Origin: Paraburkholderia sp. BL25I1N1
Lineage (GTDB): Bacteria > Pseudomonadota > Gammaproteobacteria > Burkholderiales > Burkholderiaceae
Assembly (NCBI RefSeq): GCF_003002025.1
Contig: NZ_PVZB01000002.1
Span: 1-64,000, forward strand
Direction of reading: 5' to 3'
Length of the DNA stretch: 64,000 nucleotides
Both the position numbers and the translations under genes were made by a program. The notes beneath the pieces were generated by a model. The model did no database searches and was not told the origin of the DNA. It worked only from the letters and a program-made list of their open reading frames with translations. Within the stretch, counting starts at the first letter, position 1. Each line of letters opens with the position of its first letter. Below are positions 63,806 to 64,000 of this stretch, piece after piece.

Positions 63806-64000
63806 ACGCGCTCTTCGACGAACGTCCGCGCGTCGGCTCGATAAGCCATCCCATCCATAGCAAACAGTTTGTCAGTACGGGCTATTTGCGCATCAGCACC
63901 CGCCGCAGCAGCGATGCCGGCACTTCGAAGCAACCCGCCCCCCCGCATAGCCCGACTTATGCGCGCGAATCGCTTTTGCTTCATCAATCGATTACCCGTT

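Noticed and set aside
1..64000. CRISPR arrays, phage or toxin-antitoxin modules, tRNA genes
   Set aside because: I looked for regular repeats, tRNA arm sequences and typical gene pairs and saw none.

Overview
The window reads as a chromosome segment of a high-GC betaproteobacterium, most probably Paraburkholderia/Burkholderia. The evidence is the codon use, the DUF4148 small secreted proteins, the hopanoid gene hpnJ, the Burkholderia-type cobalamin cluster and an rRNA-operon leader at the left edge. No tRNA, complete rRNA gene, CRISPR array or intact insertion sequence is visible.

1-13 kb: A strong promoter with an antitermination box points off the left edge, probably into an rRNA operon. 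A PilZ flagellar-brake gene follows. Two divergent cobalamin riboswitches then control two wings of B12 synthesis. The leftward wing is cobW-cobN-chlI/chlD; the rightward wing is cobA-cobE-cobO-cobB-bluB. The chlI/chlD unit carries a textbook -1 ribosomal frameshift signal (A7 slippery run, zero-frame stop, nested stem-loops). One gene can therefore make both a ChlI-like small subunit and a full ChlD medium subunit for the CobN cobaltochelatase.

13-25 kb: Envelope and signalling genes: a lipoprotein, a CHASE2 histidine kinase, a LysM-FecR exported protein and an OmpR-type regulator in one leftward operon. Then come an unannotated small-RNA candidate, RlpA, an NlpD-like degenerate LytM protein, a His-rich exported peptide and a SWIM/SNF2 helicase.

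25-35 kb: A DeoR regulator diverges from a dimethylglycine/sarcosine-dehydrogenase-like flavoprotein. A stress module follows: cytochrome b561, catalase-like peroxidase, DUF4148 protein and an ECF sigma factor with two anti-sigma-like genes. A recurring GGAATAAA-N11/12-CGTG element suggests one autoregulated regulon. An AraC regulator and an NmrA-like protein close the block.

35-43 kb: A uronate-type catabolic locus: MHS-family transporter, creatinase-like M24 hydrolase, LysR regulator, and the operon uxuA-uxuB-iolB. No uronate isomerase gene is present, and the IolB-like cupin may fill that step. Both leftward operons carry a related 54-bp upstream element.

43-48 kb: An accessory stretch with less typical composition: a PRISE-type reductase, a DJ-1/PfpI protein, a frameshifted formaldehyde dehydrogenase and a decayed IS256-family transposase.

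48-64 kb: Core-like genes (ribA, a CBS protein, a second DUF4148 protein, 3-methyladenine glycosylase, a BON protein, a Ca2+/H+ antiporter). A GcvA-like LysR gene is divergent from a seven-gene transporter operon with two substrate-binding proteins and four permeases but one ATPase. Last are an orphan hpnJ and a hypothetical gene.
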